NCBI GenBank assembly: GCA_007693385.1
Contig: REDR01000048.1
Span: forward strand, 1-64,000
Length of the DNA stretch: 64,000 nt
From: Anaerolineaceae bacterium
GTDB taxonomy: Bacteria; Chloroflexota; Anaerolineae; Aggregatilineales; Phototrophicaceae
Direction: 5' to 3'
The notes under the pieces were generated by a model, which saw only the letters and a list, made by a program, of their open reading frames with translations, had not been told where the DNA came from and made no database searches. This document shows, piece after piece, positions 46,791-55,921 of the stretch (its first letter is position 1; each line of letters opens with the position of its first letter). The translations under genes and the position numbers were made by a program.

Positions 46791-47681
46791 ATGATACGCT
46801 GGTTTTTGTTGATAATGGCGGCGGTGCTGGGTACGCCGTGGCGACGCTGGCGCAAGTCGCGCATCGCGTATCCGGCGGCGGCGAGCTTGATCGTTCCCCT
46901 GCCCGATGATGCACACGACGGCGGCGAGCGCTTTCTCGATGTGGCGCATGTGGTCAACTTCCGCGACATTGGCGGCTACCGCACCGCCGACGGGCGGACG
47001 GTCAGGCGCGGGCGCGTGTATCGTAGCGGCAAGCTGGATGTGATGAACGCCGACGGACGCGCCACGCTGGGCACGATGGGCGTTAAGCTGGTGTGCGATC
47101 TGCGGAGCGAGAAAGAATCGGAGGCCGCGCCGTATGTTCTGCCTGCCGATGTCGCCCGTCATGCTCTGCCGGTACACATGGAATCCGACCACCGCGAGCA
47201 ATTGCGGGCGATCCTGTTCAACACGGCGAAACTACGCAACATACTGAGCAATGCTTACCGCGAAATGATAATCGACGATAACCCGTCGATCTTCGCCACG
47301 ATCATCAACTATGTCGCTGACGCTGACAATTTGCCGATGTTGATACACTGCACGGCGGGCAAAGACCGCACCGGCGTCGCCACCGCGTTGATTTTGTCAT
47401 TGTTGGGCGTGCCGGAGCAGACGATCATCGCCGACTATACGCTGAGCAATCACCATTACGACGATTATCACGCCTTCACGGTGAACGCTATCGGGCGTTT
47501 TCGCTTGCTGGGGATAGAGGCTGATGACCTGTGGCCGTTGCTGGTGGCCGAAGCGGACACCATGCGGGCGGCGCTCGACCACATCCGCACCCGTTACGGC
47601 TCGGTGGAGTCCTACGTGCGTGATTATGCGGGCGTGCCGCAAGCCAACATCGACGCGCTACGCGCCAATTTACTGGAATAA
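46791..47681 (+). CDS. Tyrosine-type protein phosphatase (Y_phosphatase3 / MptpB-like)
   Basis: 296 residues. A hydrophobic start (MIRWFLLIMAAVLG) may be an anchor or weak signal. NFRDIGGYRTADGRTVRRGRVYRSG and CDLRSEKE lead to the active loop IHCTAGKDRTGVATALI with Cys187 and Arg193. The Lys and Asp within the loop (AGKDRTG) are the signature of the MptpB/LipA class, which acts on phosphotyrosine and phosphoinositides. This is the second cysteine-based phosphatase in the six-gene run. The end is only five bases from the convergent membrane-protein gene. Confidence 0.88.
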   Translation: MIRWFLLIMAAVLGTPWRRWRKSRIAYPAAASLIVPLPDDAHDGGERFLDVAHVVNFRDIGGYRTADGRTVRRGRVYRSGKLDVMNADGRATLGTMGVKLVCDLRSEKESEAAPYVLPADVARHALPVHMESDHREQLRAILFNTAKLRNILSNAYREMIIDDNPSIFATIINYVADADNLPMLIHCTAGKDRTGVATALILSLLGVPEQTIIADYTLSNHHYDDYHAFTVNAIGRFRLLGIEADDLWPLLVAEADTMRAALDHIRTRYGSVESYVRDYAGVPQANIDALRANLLE

Positions 47682-47686
47682 CGGCG

Positions 47687-48031
47687 CTAAATGCCGATTA
47701 ACGCGGCGAAGTCCATGACGACGAAGCTGGTCAGCAAGGCCAGCGCGAAAGCCGCCAACGGTAGATAATGCCATTTGTATTTATAGTCGATACGCCAGAA
47801 CGTCCGCAGGCTGTACACGATCGCGCCGATAGCGACGGTGTTGATCGCTAGCCCGATCCCCGCCGCGACGCCACTGGTCAGGCCGATGACCGGCAACACG
47901 AACGGCAGAAAAGCGTAGATCAACAGACAGCGTGCGCCGGAGAAAAACAGCGCCAGCCCCAGCGCGTTTTCGGCGTTGCGGGTGGTCTGCTGGTCGGTGG
48001 TTGTCGTCGGCGGTTTGATGTTTTCGGCCAT
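47687..48031 (-). CDS. Small four-helix membrane protein, unknown
   Basis: 114 residues. After a 25-residue Thr/Pro-rich cytoplasmic tail come three or four hydrophobic segments (ALFFSGARCLLIYAFLPFVL, GIGLALNTVAIGAIVY-like, LPLAAFALALLTSFVVM). No family is recognised. The gene converges with the phosphatase (five-base gap). Its leader contains an A/T-rich hairpin (48090-48114) of unknown role. Confidence 0.6.
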   Translation of the reverse strand: MAENIKPPTTTTDQQTTRNAENALGLALFFSGARCLLIYAFLPFVLPVIGLTSGVAAGIGLAINTVAIGAIVYSLRTFWRIDYKYKWHYLPLAAFALALLTSFVVMDFAALIGI

Positions 48032-48181
48032 AGCGATAAGTCTCTTTTCAATCTCGTCATGGGTTAATCAAGTGAGATTAATCTTCTTCGTTCTTTTTTC
48101 TGTAGAAAAAGAACCAAAAAAGACTTTTGCATTCTTTCAAACGCTCATGCAAAAAATCTTGATAATAACGCCTCTATCATA

Positions 48182-49606
48182 TCATGACGCGATGCCAAAC
48201 AAAAGCGCAAACGCGCCGATGGCCTGATCGGTACGCGGCAGAGCGAACCACACCCACCCCAGCGCGACGAAGTGAAACGTGATCGCCACGCCGACGCCAT
48301 GCCATAGCTGAGCCAGACGCGGACGCCCGCGCAAATCGCGGTACCATCCGCGTGTGCGATCCGTCCAGACTTTATGCGCGAACAGCCCGACGCCGTGCCA
48401 CAGTCCCCAGATGAAAAACGGCCACGTCACGCCATGCCATAGCCCGATGATGAGCATGGTCGCCAGCGTGCCGCACAGGATGACCGCCTGATTCGGCCAG
48501 CGTCGGCGCAACAGCGCCCGCGTCAATGGCATGAACACGTAGAAGCGCACCCAATTACTGAGCGTGATGTGCCAGCTTTGCCAGAACGCGGTCAGGTTGG
48601 GCTTGAGATATGGCCGGTTGAAGTTCTCCGGCAGTTTGAAGCCGAACAATAGCCCGATGCCGATGGCGATGTCGGTGTAGCCGCTAAAGTCGAAGAACAG
48701 CCGCAAGGTGTAGGCATACAGCAACAGCCACATACCGCCGGTTGTCGTCGCCTGCTCCACCGTGACCGCGCTCAGGCTGAAAGCGGCCAGACTATCCGCG
48801 ATGATGAATTTCTTGAACAGGCCGGAAGCGATGCGCCCGCCCGCCTCCGCGAAGCGATCCGCATCGTAGCGGCGCATATCGGCCAGCGCTTCGTCGTCGC
48901 GCAGATGGCGCTCGGCGCGGTCAATCGGCCCGGCGGTCAGCGCGGGGAAGAAGATGATGAACGTCAGATATTGGCGCAGACTGAGCGCGGGCAATTTGCC
49001 GCTTTGCCGGTCGCGGATGGTGTGAATCAGCCGGAAAGCGACGTAAGAGAAGCCCAGCCAGCCCAGATCAAGCGGGGAGGCCAGCTCCGGCGCTTGCCCG
49101 ACGCGCTCACGGATGAACGCGCTAACCGCCGTGATGAACGGATCAGTTTTGATGACGATGAACAGGCCGATCAACGCGGTCAGCAGGCCAGCCGATGCGC
49201 GGGATTGTGGCAGGCGGGCGACGGCCAACACCAGCGCACCGGCGATCACCGCGCCGACCAGCACCACATCAAACGGCGGCGGGCGCGACGTGAGCGCGAA
49301 CGGCACGTTGACCGTCCGCGTGGCGGCGATCAACAGCGCGACGGCGACGACCAGCAAGACCACCAGCCGATCTTCGCCGGTGATGGCGACTTGGCGCGGG
49401 CGCGTCGCCGCCCACCCCACCAGCGCGATGACTAGAGTCAGCGTCGGCAAGGCGTAATCCATCCAGCGCACATTGAGCGCCGGTTGTAGCCAGTACACCG
49501 CGCCGATGCTGGCGACCAGCAAAACCCAGCCGCGCCACCGCGCCGGAACGATGAGCGCGTACAGCACGCCCGCGCCCACCATCAAAGCGATATGGTCTAA
49601 TGTCAT
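48182..49606 (-). CDS. MBOAT-family membrane O-acyltransferase
   Basis: 474 residues with about eleven membrane segments. Diagnostic motifs: FFDFSGYTDIAIGIGLLFGF, FWQSWHITLSNWVRFYVF, and GLWHGVTWPFFIWGLWHG with the catalytic His. This is the AlgI/DltB-like branch that O-acetylates or D-alanylates exported polymers. A partner SGNH protein (AlgJ/AlgX-type) would be expected; the SGNH-like protein at 34 kb is a distant candidate. The start has no strong ribosome site. It follows the propeller-like secreted protein by 27 bases on the same strand. Confidence 0.9.
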   Translation of the reverse strand: MTLDHIALMVGAGVLYALIVPARWRGWVLLVASIGAVYWLQPALNVRWMDYALPTLTLVIALVGWAATRPRQVAITGEDRLVVLLVVAVALLIAATRTVNVPFALTSRPPPFDVVLVGAVIAGALVLAVARLPQSRASAGLLTALIGLFIVIKTDPFITAVSAFIRERVGQAPELASPLDLGWLGFSYVAFRLIHTIRDRQSGKLPALSLRQYLTFIIFFPALTAGPIDRAERHLRDDEALADMRRYDADRFAEAGGRIASGLFKKFIIADSLAAFSLSAVTVEQATTTGGMWLLLYAYTLRLFFDFSGYTDIAIGIGLLFGFKLPENFNRPYLKPNLTAFWQSWHITLSNWVRFYVFMPLTRALLRRRWPNQAVILCGTLATMLIIGLWHGVTWPFFIWGLWHGVGLFAHKVWTDRTRGWYRDLRGRPRLAQLWHGVGVAITFHFVALGWVWFALPRTDQAIGAFALLFGIAS

Positions 49607-49633
49607 TGCGCCCGCGCCCTACCCTGCCCGCGC

Positions 49634-51190
49634 CTAGCGGATGATGAGCAGGTTATAGTCAATCAAGACGTACAGCGTGTCGCCATCAACGCCGATACTG
49701 CTCGGCAGGCGGCGCTGTTGTGATAGCGTCTGCGTCAATGGCAGGATGGACGGCTCGCTACCGCGTGCGGGCGGCGGCACCGGCACGATGTACAGCGTAT
49801 CGCGCCTGCTCCGGTTGAAGTACAGCACATCATCCGTCGGCAACAGCACCGCGCTATCGGCGGTCAGCGCCGGTGCGTCGGTCTGGAAGAACGCGCCTTC
49901 GCTCGCCAGTTCGCCGTAGTTAATCAACGGATTTAACGCGCCGGTGGTCAGGCTGAAGTGATACAGATTGCCATAGCTGGCGGTCTGCCCTTCCACACGT
50001 GCGCCGAACAGCACGCCGGTGCTATCGTTCGTCCATTGGGCGCCGGTCAGGGTGAAGCTCTGCACCCAGTCCGGCTCGGCGCTGATGATATTGCCCACCG
50101 TCAAAAGCGGGATCAGGCCGCCCGATGTCAGGTCGATCAGCGCGACGCCGCCCTGCAACGGATCGACGACGTTATTCAGCGCGACCAGCATCAGCAGGCC
50201 GCCCACGTCGCTGTGCGTCGGCGCGATCAGATGCTCGCGGTAGGTGTCCACGATGCGCGAACCGGTCGCCACGCCGGACACCATGCCGACGAAGTTCGGC
50301 TCGATGGCGGGCATCGCGTTCTGTTCCATGTCGGCGACAGCGTATTCCAGCAGAGCGCCTTCCAGCGCCCACGACGGAATATCGCGCAGGCCGGTCATGC
50401 CGATGGACGACGTGCCGAAGTTCTCGACTTCTTCGCGGCGCGTCTCGACCACATCGCGCCGCCCGTCCAGCGTCCCGGCCAGCTCATCGGCGCGGGCTTG
50501 CGCGGATTCGCTCAGCGTCAGGCGGTACGCGGCGAAGGCGTCGTCTAGCTGGTCGGCGGTGACGTGGTGCAATTCCCAGATCGGCGGGTCCTGGCCGGGA
50601 TTGGTGTGGCGGATGAAGAACAGCCGTTGATTGAACGGGTCCCACGTCGGCGCGAAATGCGGCGCGGCGGCTGGCTCGGCATTGGCGGGCGGTTGCGCGT
50701 TGGTGATGTTCAGCAGGAGCATCTCATCGACGGAGAACACCCAGATGTCGGGATTCGCGGCGCTGTTGATGCGCTCATCGGTGAAGAAGATGAAGCGGGC
50801 ATCATCCGACCAGCGCAACGGGCTAAGGTCATCCAGACTGGACGGCAAAAGCTGGCAGAACGTTTCCAGACGGGCGAAGGTGTGCAAGCACAATACATCG
50901 GCGGGCAAATTAGCGACGCGCTGATTGATGTCGCCGTACCACGCCACCTGAGCGCCATCCGGTGATAGTGCCGCGCCCTGCACCGCCCGCACGATGCTGT
51001 TATCCCAGTTGTTGAAAGTGTCTATCGGGCGGACGTGCGGCGAGAAGTTTTCCAGATAGCTGACCAGACCGATACGTTCGCGTATCTGGCCGGGATCAAT
51101 GGCCGGTTGCGCCTCCGCATGGACAGGCATAACCCATCCAGCCATCAGCGCGGCGCACCATATCAGCAATAAAAAGCGGCGATTCTTCAT
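49634..51190 (-). CDS. Secreted beta-propeller-like (TolB/WD40-like) protein
   Basis: 518 residues with signal peptide (MKNRRFLLLIWCAALMAGWV, cut near VHAEA). The mature part shows repeated blade-like units: LSPDGAQVAWYGD, LRWSDDARFIFFTDERIN, APTWDPFNQRLFFIRH, AQWTNDSTGVLFGARV and LPTDDVLYFNRSRRDTLYIV. These match the PD40/WD40-like repeats of TolB and DPP-IV-type propellers. No peptidase domain follows. The ATG at 51188-51190 is chosen because GGGGAG stands nine bases before. It leads a two-gene unit with the MBOAT gene. Confidence 0.72.
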   Translation of the reverse strand: MKNRRFLLLIWCAALMAGWVMPVHAEAQPAIDPGQIRERIGLVSYLENFSPHVRPIDTFNNWDNSIVRAVQGAALSPDGAQVAWYGDINQRVANLPADVLCLHTFARLETFCQLLPSSLDDLSPLRWSDDARFIFFTDERINSAANPDIWVFSVDEMLLLNITNAQPPANAEPAAAPHFAPTWDPFNQRLFFIRHTNPGQDPPIWELHHVTADQLDDAFAAYRLTLSESAQARADELAGTLDGRRDVVETRREEVENFGTSSIGMTGLRDIPSWALEGALLEYAVADMEQNAMPAIEPNFVGMVSGVATGSRIVDTYREHLIAPTHSDVGGLLMLVALNNVVDPLQGGVALIDLTSGGLIPLLTVGNIISAEPDWVQSFTLTGAQWTNDSTGVLFGARVEGQTASYGNLYHFSLTTGALNPLINYGELASEGAFFQTDAPALTADSAVLLPTDDVLYFNRSRRDTLYIVPVPPPARGSEPSILPLTQTLSQQRRLPSSIGVDGDTLYVLIDYNLLIIR

Positions 51191-51342
51191 GGCGATCATC
51201 TCCCCTAAGATTTTGCGATCAGAAAAAGCCATTATAACGCCTGTGCGGGGGACTACGCACCATGCAACCGGACAAGCGATCCCCACGTAATAGTCTCATG
51301 AACTGAATAACCAGAAACATTACAGGGGAGCGATTAGAAACA

Positions 51343-52080
51343 ATGAGCAAAAATGACATCGTACTACGTACAACTGACCTGACCAAGCGCTTTAAGTCCG
51401 GCGAGATGACAGTGGACGCCCTGCGCGGGGTCAGCTTTGAAATCAAGCGCGGTGAATTCATCGGCATCATCGGCCCATCCGGTAGCGGTAAATCGACCTT
51501 GCTGGGCATCATTAGCGGGCTGGATACGCCGACATCGGGCACGGTGGAGATCGACGGTGTGGACATCACCCGCCTGAACGAGCGCAAGCTGACGCGCATC
51601 CGTAATGAGAAAATCGGCTTCGTGTTCCAGTCGTTCAACCTGATCCCGACATTGACCGCGCTGGAGAACGTCGCGTTGCCGGTGCAATTCGCCGCCAAGC
51701 GCAAAGTCAACCCGCACAAGCGAGCGCGGGAATTGCTGGACATGCTAGGGCTGGGTGATCGCATGGGACACCGCCCTACCCAGCTATCCGGCGGGCAACA
51801 ACAGCGCGTCGCCATCGCCCGCGCCCTCGCCAATGATCCGGCGATACTGGTCGGCGACGAGCCGACGGGCAATCTGGACACCGAGTCTAGCGGCATGGTG
51901 ATGCAGGCGCTCAAAGATGTTCAGCGCGACATGAATACCACCGTCATTCTGGTGACGCACGACATGGGCGTGGCCGGACTGACCGAGCGCCTCATCACGC
52001 TGGTTGATGGCGCGATCACAGACGAAACGGATGATATACGCACCGCTACCGGCACGCACTTCGCCGTCAGCGCCGACTAA
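51343..52080 (+). CDS. ABC transporter ATPase, MacB/LolD type
   Basis: 245 residues. Walker [11 protein letters not shown] (43-52), Q-loop [18 protein letters not shown], signature [17 protein letters not shown], Walker [14 protein letters not shown] and switch His VTHD. The Q-loop FNL and the GNLD after Walker B are characteristic of the MacB/LolD/FtsE-type subfamily. It pairs with the following 937-residue FtsX-type permease to form a type VII-like exporter or mechanotransmitting complex. GGGGAG lies 12 bases before the ATG, a slightly long gap. Confidence 0.93.
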   Translation: MSKNDIVLRTTDLTKRFKSGEMTVDALRGVSFEIKRGEFIGIIGPSGSGKSTLLGIISGLDTPTSGTVEIDGVDITRLNERKLTRIRNEKIGFVFQSFNLIPTLTALENVALPVQFAAKRKVNPHKRARELLDMLGLGDRMGHRPTQLSGGQQQRVAIARALANDPAILVGDEPTGNLDTESSGMVMQALKDVQRDMNTTVILVTHDMGVAGLTERLITLVDGAITDETDDIRTATGTHFAVSAD

Positions 52081-52102
52081 CACGACGAACGGACGACCTA
52101 AC

Positions 52103-54916
52103 ATGATCGAAAAACTGCGTTTCTATTTCAAGCACTCGCTCAACGATATGCGGGTGAACGCCCAGCGTACTTTCTTCGCCCTGCTGTGCATCGGCGCGGG
52201 CGTGGCCGCCATCGTCAGCTTGCAGACGCTGGCCGTGATGATCGAAGGCACGCTGACCGGCAACTTGCAGGAGCAAAATCTGGGCGACATCAGCGCCAGC
52301 TATGAGGGCTTCACCTTCGCCGGGCCGACATTCGGCGAAGAGGAAGAAGAGATCGACGAGCGCGTGACGCCGGAAGAGCGTAACCGCGCTATCGAACGTG
52401 ACCGCGAAGCCGGATTCTTCGATGCGCTTGAACAAACGTTCGGCGGCTTCGGCGTCACGGAGGAGCGGCTCAGTCAGGTCGGGCTAGAGGCAATGACCGC
52501 CAGCCTGCAAGACGAATTCGGCGATCTGGTCGATGTCACCTTCCGGATGCGTCTGGCCGATTTCGGTCAGGTGTTTATCGGCAACGGGCCGGGCGTCAAC
52601 GTCATCAACGAGGATACCGGCATATTGGAGTCCAACTTCTCCCCCATCGTGACCGATCCGGCGGTATATCCGTTTTACGCGGAGATCGTGCTGGATGATG
52701 GGCGCACGCTGGCGGAAGCCTTCGTCGCGCATAACGGCGAACGGCACGGCATCGTCGTCTCCCGCGATGCGGCGCGGGCGCTGGAAGCCGAAGTCGGCCA
52801 CACGCTGACGCTGGACGGCTCGAACGGCGAATTCACCCTGCTCGGTGTTGTGCCGACCGATACCGAAATCCGTAATCTGATCGACGGTTTTCAATACGGG
52901 CTGTTCGGCATGTATTACTACATCGACTCGGCGGCGCTGGATACGTTCGGCGATGTGCCGCTTTTAGTAGATCAAATGTTCTTGCGGGTGAATGACGTGG
53001 AGCGCGTCGAGGATGTGTCGCTTTTCATGTGGCGCAACTTCCCGTATATGGCGCAGACCACGACCGAAGACCTGCGGCGACAGAATAGCGAGATCGCCGA
53101 AAATCTGGATACGCTGGTCACGGTGATGGGCTTGCTCGGCCTGTTGCTGGGTAGCGTCGGCATCATCAACACGATGCAGGTCGTGGTGCGGCGGCGCACG
53201 GTGGAAATCGCCGTGCTCAAGACGCTGGGCTTGCAAGGCAATCAGGTCACATGGCTATTCCTGACACAGGCGTTCATCATGGGCGTGATCGGTAGTGTGC
53301 TGGGCGTGGTGTTGGGCTGGTTGATGGTGTTCGTCCTGCGGGCATCGGCGGAAGGCGTATTGCGTCAGGGCATCGAGTTTGTGATCGCGCCGTCGGCGGT
53401 GGTCAATGGCTTGATCGTCGGCACGCTGGTGACAACCGTCTTCGGCTTCCTGCCGACGCTGAGCGCCGGACGGGTGCGCCCGGGCGTGGTGTTGCGCCCC
53501 GATGATGTGGTCATGCCGCGTGCCGGTTGCTTCGCCACGATAATCACGCTGGCCGGAATGGTGATCGTGCTGGCGTTCATCGCGCAGACCATTCTCGGCA
53601 CGCAATTCTTGATCGCACTGGGCGTCGTGGCCGGTGCGTTCGTCGCGGCGGGTATCATCTTCGTGACGCTGTGGGTGTTGATCTGGCTGGTCGGGCGCTT
53701 CCTGCCATCGTTTGGCGTGGTCGATGTCAAGCTATCGAAGCGGCAACTGCTGGCTTCCAAGCGGCGCGGCGCGGTGACGTTGCTGGCGCTGGTGGTGGCG
53801 GTGTTCTCGTTGAGTACCATCACGCTATTCGCGGATAGTTTCTCCAACCTGCTCAACAGCCTGTTGACCGACGAGAACGCGCAACCGGTCATCATCCAAT
53901 CGGTGATGCCACGCGGTAACGAGCGCATCGAGCAAATCCTGCGCGATAGCGAAGAAGTGACCAGCTTCAGCGTGACGCGCACCTACAGCAATGTGCAATT
54001 CGGCGGCGCGGTACGGGTGGACGGCACGCGCCTCAGCCGCGAGCAGATGAACGCGCAGTTGCCTAATGGTCAACAGCCGTTCGATGACTTTGCGATGGGC
54101 TACATCGGCGCCTACACCGTCGATCAACTGCCGGATACGCCGATCATCGCGGGCGTGAATCTGGACGAAGCGCCACGCGGCGAGCATATCCCGATGGTGG
54201 TGCCCGAAACCGAGTACACGAAAACCGGATTGATCGCGGTGGGCGATGTGCTGATCTTCCGCGTCAATGCGCGTGAATTGCTGTTTGAGGTGGTCGGTAT
54301 CAGCGAATACGACCCGTTCGGCTTCAGTCTGGATACGTCGGTCGCGTCGATCAGCGTCGCGTGGGAGGCGATGAGCGAAACCGGCTTGCAACCGGACGAC
54401 ATCAACTTCTCGGCGGCTATCGCGCCGGAGGATGTCAACGTGGTGCGGCGGGCGCTGAGCGATGTACCGGGCACGTTCTTGTTCGACACGCGCAATCTGG
54501 AACGGCTGATTAACGTCCTGCTGGATCAATTCCGCGCCTTCCCGACGCTGGTCGCAATACTCGGTCTGGTGGTGGGCGGCGTGGTGATCGCTAACTCGGT
54601 AGCGCTGGCGACGCTGGAACGCCGCAAAGAGATCGCGGTGATGAAAGCTGTCGGCCTGCAACGTGAGCGCGTCCTGCTGATGCTGTTGCTGGAAAATGGC
54701 CTGCTGGGATTGGTCGGCGGTCTGCTGGGCGTGGGTACCGGCCTGCTGACGCTGATCGCGCTATCGACCAGCATCGCGCTACCACTGGATGTCATCCCGT
54801 TCGGCGTCGCCTTCCTGCTGATGAGCCTGTGTATCGTCGTGGCGATCATCGCGGCGCTGACAACCGCGTGGGGTGCATCCGGCGAAAAGCCGTTGAACGT
54901 CCTGCGTTACGAATAA
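52103..54916 (+). CDS. ABC transporter permease with two FtsX domains
   Basis: 937 residues. An N-terminal membrane segment (TFFALLCIGAGVAAIVSLQTL) is followed by a large extracytoplasmic MacB_PCD-like region (about 55-340). The first FtsX domain (about 350-480) has VVVRRRTVEIAVLKTLGLQG; after two central membrane segments and a second outside region, a second FtsX domain (about 810-937) has TLERRKEIAVMKAVGLQRER. This duplicated form is typical of large permeases exporting lipoproteins, lipids or peptides. The start was set at the ATG 22 bases after the ATPase stop. A palindrome with T-run follows as terminator. Confidence 0.92.
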   Translation: MIEKLRFYFKHSLNDMRVNAQRTFFALLCIGAGVAAIVSLQTLAVMIEGTLTGNLQEQNLGDISASYEGFTFAGPTFGEEEEEIDERVTPEERNRAIERDREAGFFDALEQTFGGFGVTEERLSQVGLEAMTASLQDEFGDLVDVTFRMRLADFGQVFIGNGPGVNVINEDTGILESNFSPIVTDPAVYPFYAEIVLDDGRTLAEAFVAHNGERHGIVVSRDAARALEAEVGHTLTLDGSNGEFTLLGVVPTDTEIRNLIDGFQYGLFGMYYYIDSAALDTFGDVPLLVDQMFLRVNDVERVEDVSLFMWRNFPYMAQTTTEDLRRQNSEIAENLDTLVTVMGLLGLLLGSVGIINTMQVVVRRRTVEIAVLKTLGLQGNQVTWLFLTQAFIMGVIGSVLGVVLGWLMVFVLRASAEGVLRQGIEFVIAPSAVVNGLIVGTLVTTVFGFLPTLSAGRVRPGVVLRPDDVVMPRAGCFATIITLAGMVIVLAFIAQTILGTQFLIALGVVAGAFVAAGIIFVTLWVLIWLVGRFLPSFGVVDVKLSKRQLLASKRRGAVTLLALVVAVFSLSTITLFADSFSNLLNSLLTDENAQPVIIQSVMPRGNERIEQILRDSEEVTSFSVTRTYSNVQFGGAVRVDGTRLSREQMNAQLPNGQQPFDDFAMGYIGAYTVDQLPDTPIIAGVNLDEAPRGEHIPMVVPETEYTKTGLIAVGDVLIFRVNARELLFEVVGISEYDPFGFSLDTSVASISVAWEAMSETGLQPDDINFSAAIAPEDVNVVRRALSDVPGTFLFDTRNLERLINVLLDQFRAFPTLVAILGLVVGGVVIANSVALATLERRKEIAVMKAVGLQRERVLLMLLLENGLLGLVGGLLGVGTGLLTLIALSTSIALPLDVIPFGVAFLLMSLCIVVAIIAALTTAWGASGEKPLNVLRYE

Positions 54917-54951
54917 AAGCACGGGCGGTCAATCAACCGAAAAATGTGTAG

Positions 54952-54977
54952 GGGCGTAGCGTGCTACGCCCTTTTTT
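54952..54977 (+). terminator. Terminator after the ABC exporter, built from a dispersed palindrome
   Basis: GGGCGTAGC (54952-54960) and GCTACGCCC (54963-54971) are perfect complements around GT, followed by six T. TGTAG precedes the left arm. This copy of the repeat family appears to serve as the exporter terminator. Confidence 0.75.
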
Positions 54978-54988
54978 GTATGGGATTC

Positions 54989-55013
54989 GGGCGGGATATA
55001 TCCCGCCCCTACG
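54989..55013. repeat. Dispersed palindromic hairpin, copy 6
   Basis: GGGCGGGATA (54989-54998) and TATCCCGCCC (54999-55008) form a 20-base perfect palindrome, followed by CTACG. It lies 12 bases after the previous terminator. A third, decayed copy may lie at about 55040-55064 (GACGCGATACGTCCCGCCGC). Confidence 0.7.
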
Positions 55014-55132
55014 AATATCTGACCGGCGGATGGCAATTTCGACGCGATACGTCCCGCCGCTACCTTGCCCGAAATCGCGCCGAACGGTTAGAATAGGGAC
55101 AACTTTCCGCGTTAAAAACTGGAAAAAATGCC

Positions 55133-55921
55133 ATGAAAGTAATCTCTTTGTTGAATGAAAAAGGCGGCGTCGGCAAGACGACCATCGCCATGCATCTGGC
55201 GGCGGGGCTGGCGGTTCGCGGTTATCGCACCCTGTTGATCGACGCTGACGCGCAAGCCAACGCCACCGCCGGACTCGGCCTGCCGGAAGCGCCCGGATTT
55301 TATGATTTGCTGGTGCGTCAAGCCAACTGGAACGATCTGTTGCGCGTGCTTCCGGCGGAGATGTACGAGCCGCCGGACACCCCCGCTAAAGGACTTCTGG
55401 CGATGTTGCCGGGCAACGGCGAGACACAGCTGATCGCGCAGAAGATCGACGACGCCTACGCCATCTATGACCGGCTGGCGGAACTGGAAGACAGTATCGA
55501 CGTGGTGGTGTTCGACACATCGCCGACGCCCTCGCTTTTGCACGGCGCGATCTATCTCGCGACGGACGCGATCCTGTACCCGACGCTGTGCGAGACGTTC
55601 AGCCTGCAAGGGTTGATGAAAACCATGAAGCATCATGAGAGCTTCGCGGAGAATCGCAAAGCGCAGACCGGACGCATGATCCACACGCTGGGCATCGTGC
55701 CGACGATGTACCGCGCCAAGACGGTTGAACACAGCGAGAACCTGAACGAACTACGCGGGCGCTTCGGCAATCAGGTATGGGACCCGCTATCGTTACGCAT
55801 CACATGGAGCGAAGCCAACACGCTCCGCCGTCCGGTGTTCAGCGTCGCGCCGAACAGTCAGGCCGCGCATGAAGCATGGGGCGCGGTAGACCGCGCCATC
55901 CGGGAGATCAGCTATGTCTAA
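55133..55921 (+). CDS. parA: ParA-family partition ATPase
   Basis: 262 residues. The deviant Walker A motif NEKGGVGKTTIAMHLAAGLA (8-27) and LLIDADAQANATAGLGLP are standard for small (type Ib / Soj-like) ParA proteins. VVVFDTSPTPSLLHGA is motif A-prime/B. There is no N-terminal HTH. It binds DNA as an ATP dimer and positions ParB-bound DNA. It overlaps parB by eight bases. Chromosomal soj genes normally lie near oriC with rnpA/gidB; none of these is here, and a prim-pol replication gene lies just beyond parB, so a plasmid-type origin is plausible. Confidence 0.92.
   Translation: MKVISLLNEKGGVGKTTIAMHLAAGLAVRGYRTLLIDADAQANATAGLGLPEAPGFYDLLVRQANWNDLLRVLPAEMYEPPDTPAKGLLAMLPGNGETQLIAQKIDDAYAIYDRLAELEDSIDVVVFDTSPTPSLLHGAIYLATDAILYPTLCETFSLQGLMKTMKHHESFAENRKAQTGRMIHTLGIVPTMYRAKTVEHSENLNELRGRFGNQVWDPLSLRITWSEANTLRRPVFSVAPNSQAAHEAWGAVDRAIREISYV

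Noticed and set aside
48090-48114. A/T-rich hairpin GTTCTTTT..AAAAGAAC as terminator of the MBOAT gene
   Set aside because: It has no T-run on the minus strand and lies upstream of the small membrane-protein gene; role undecided.
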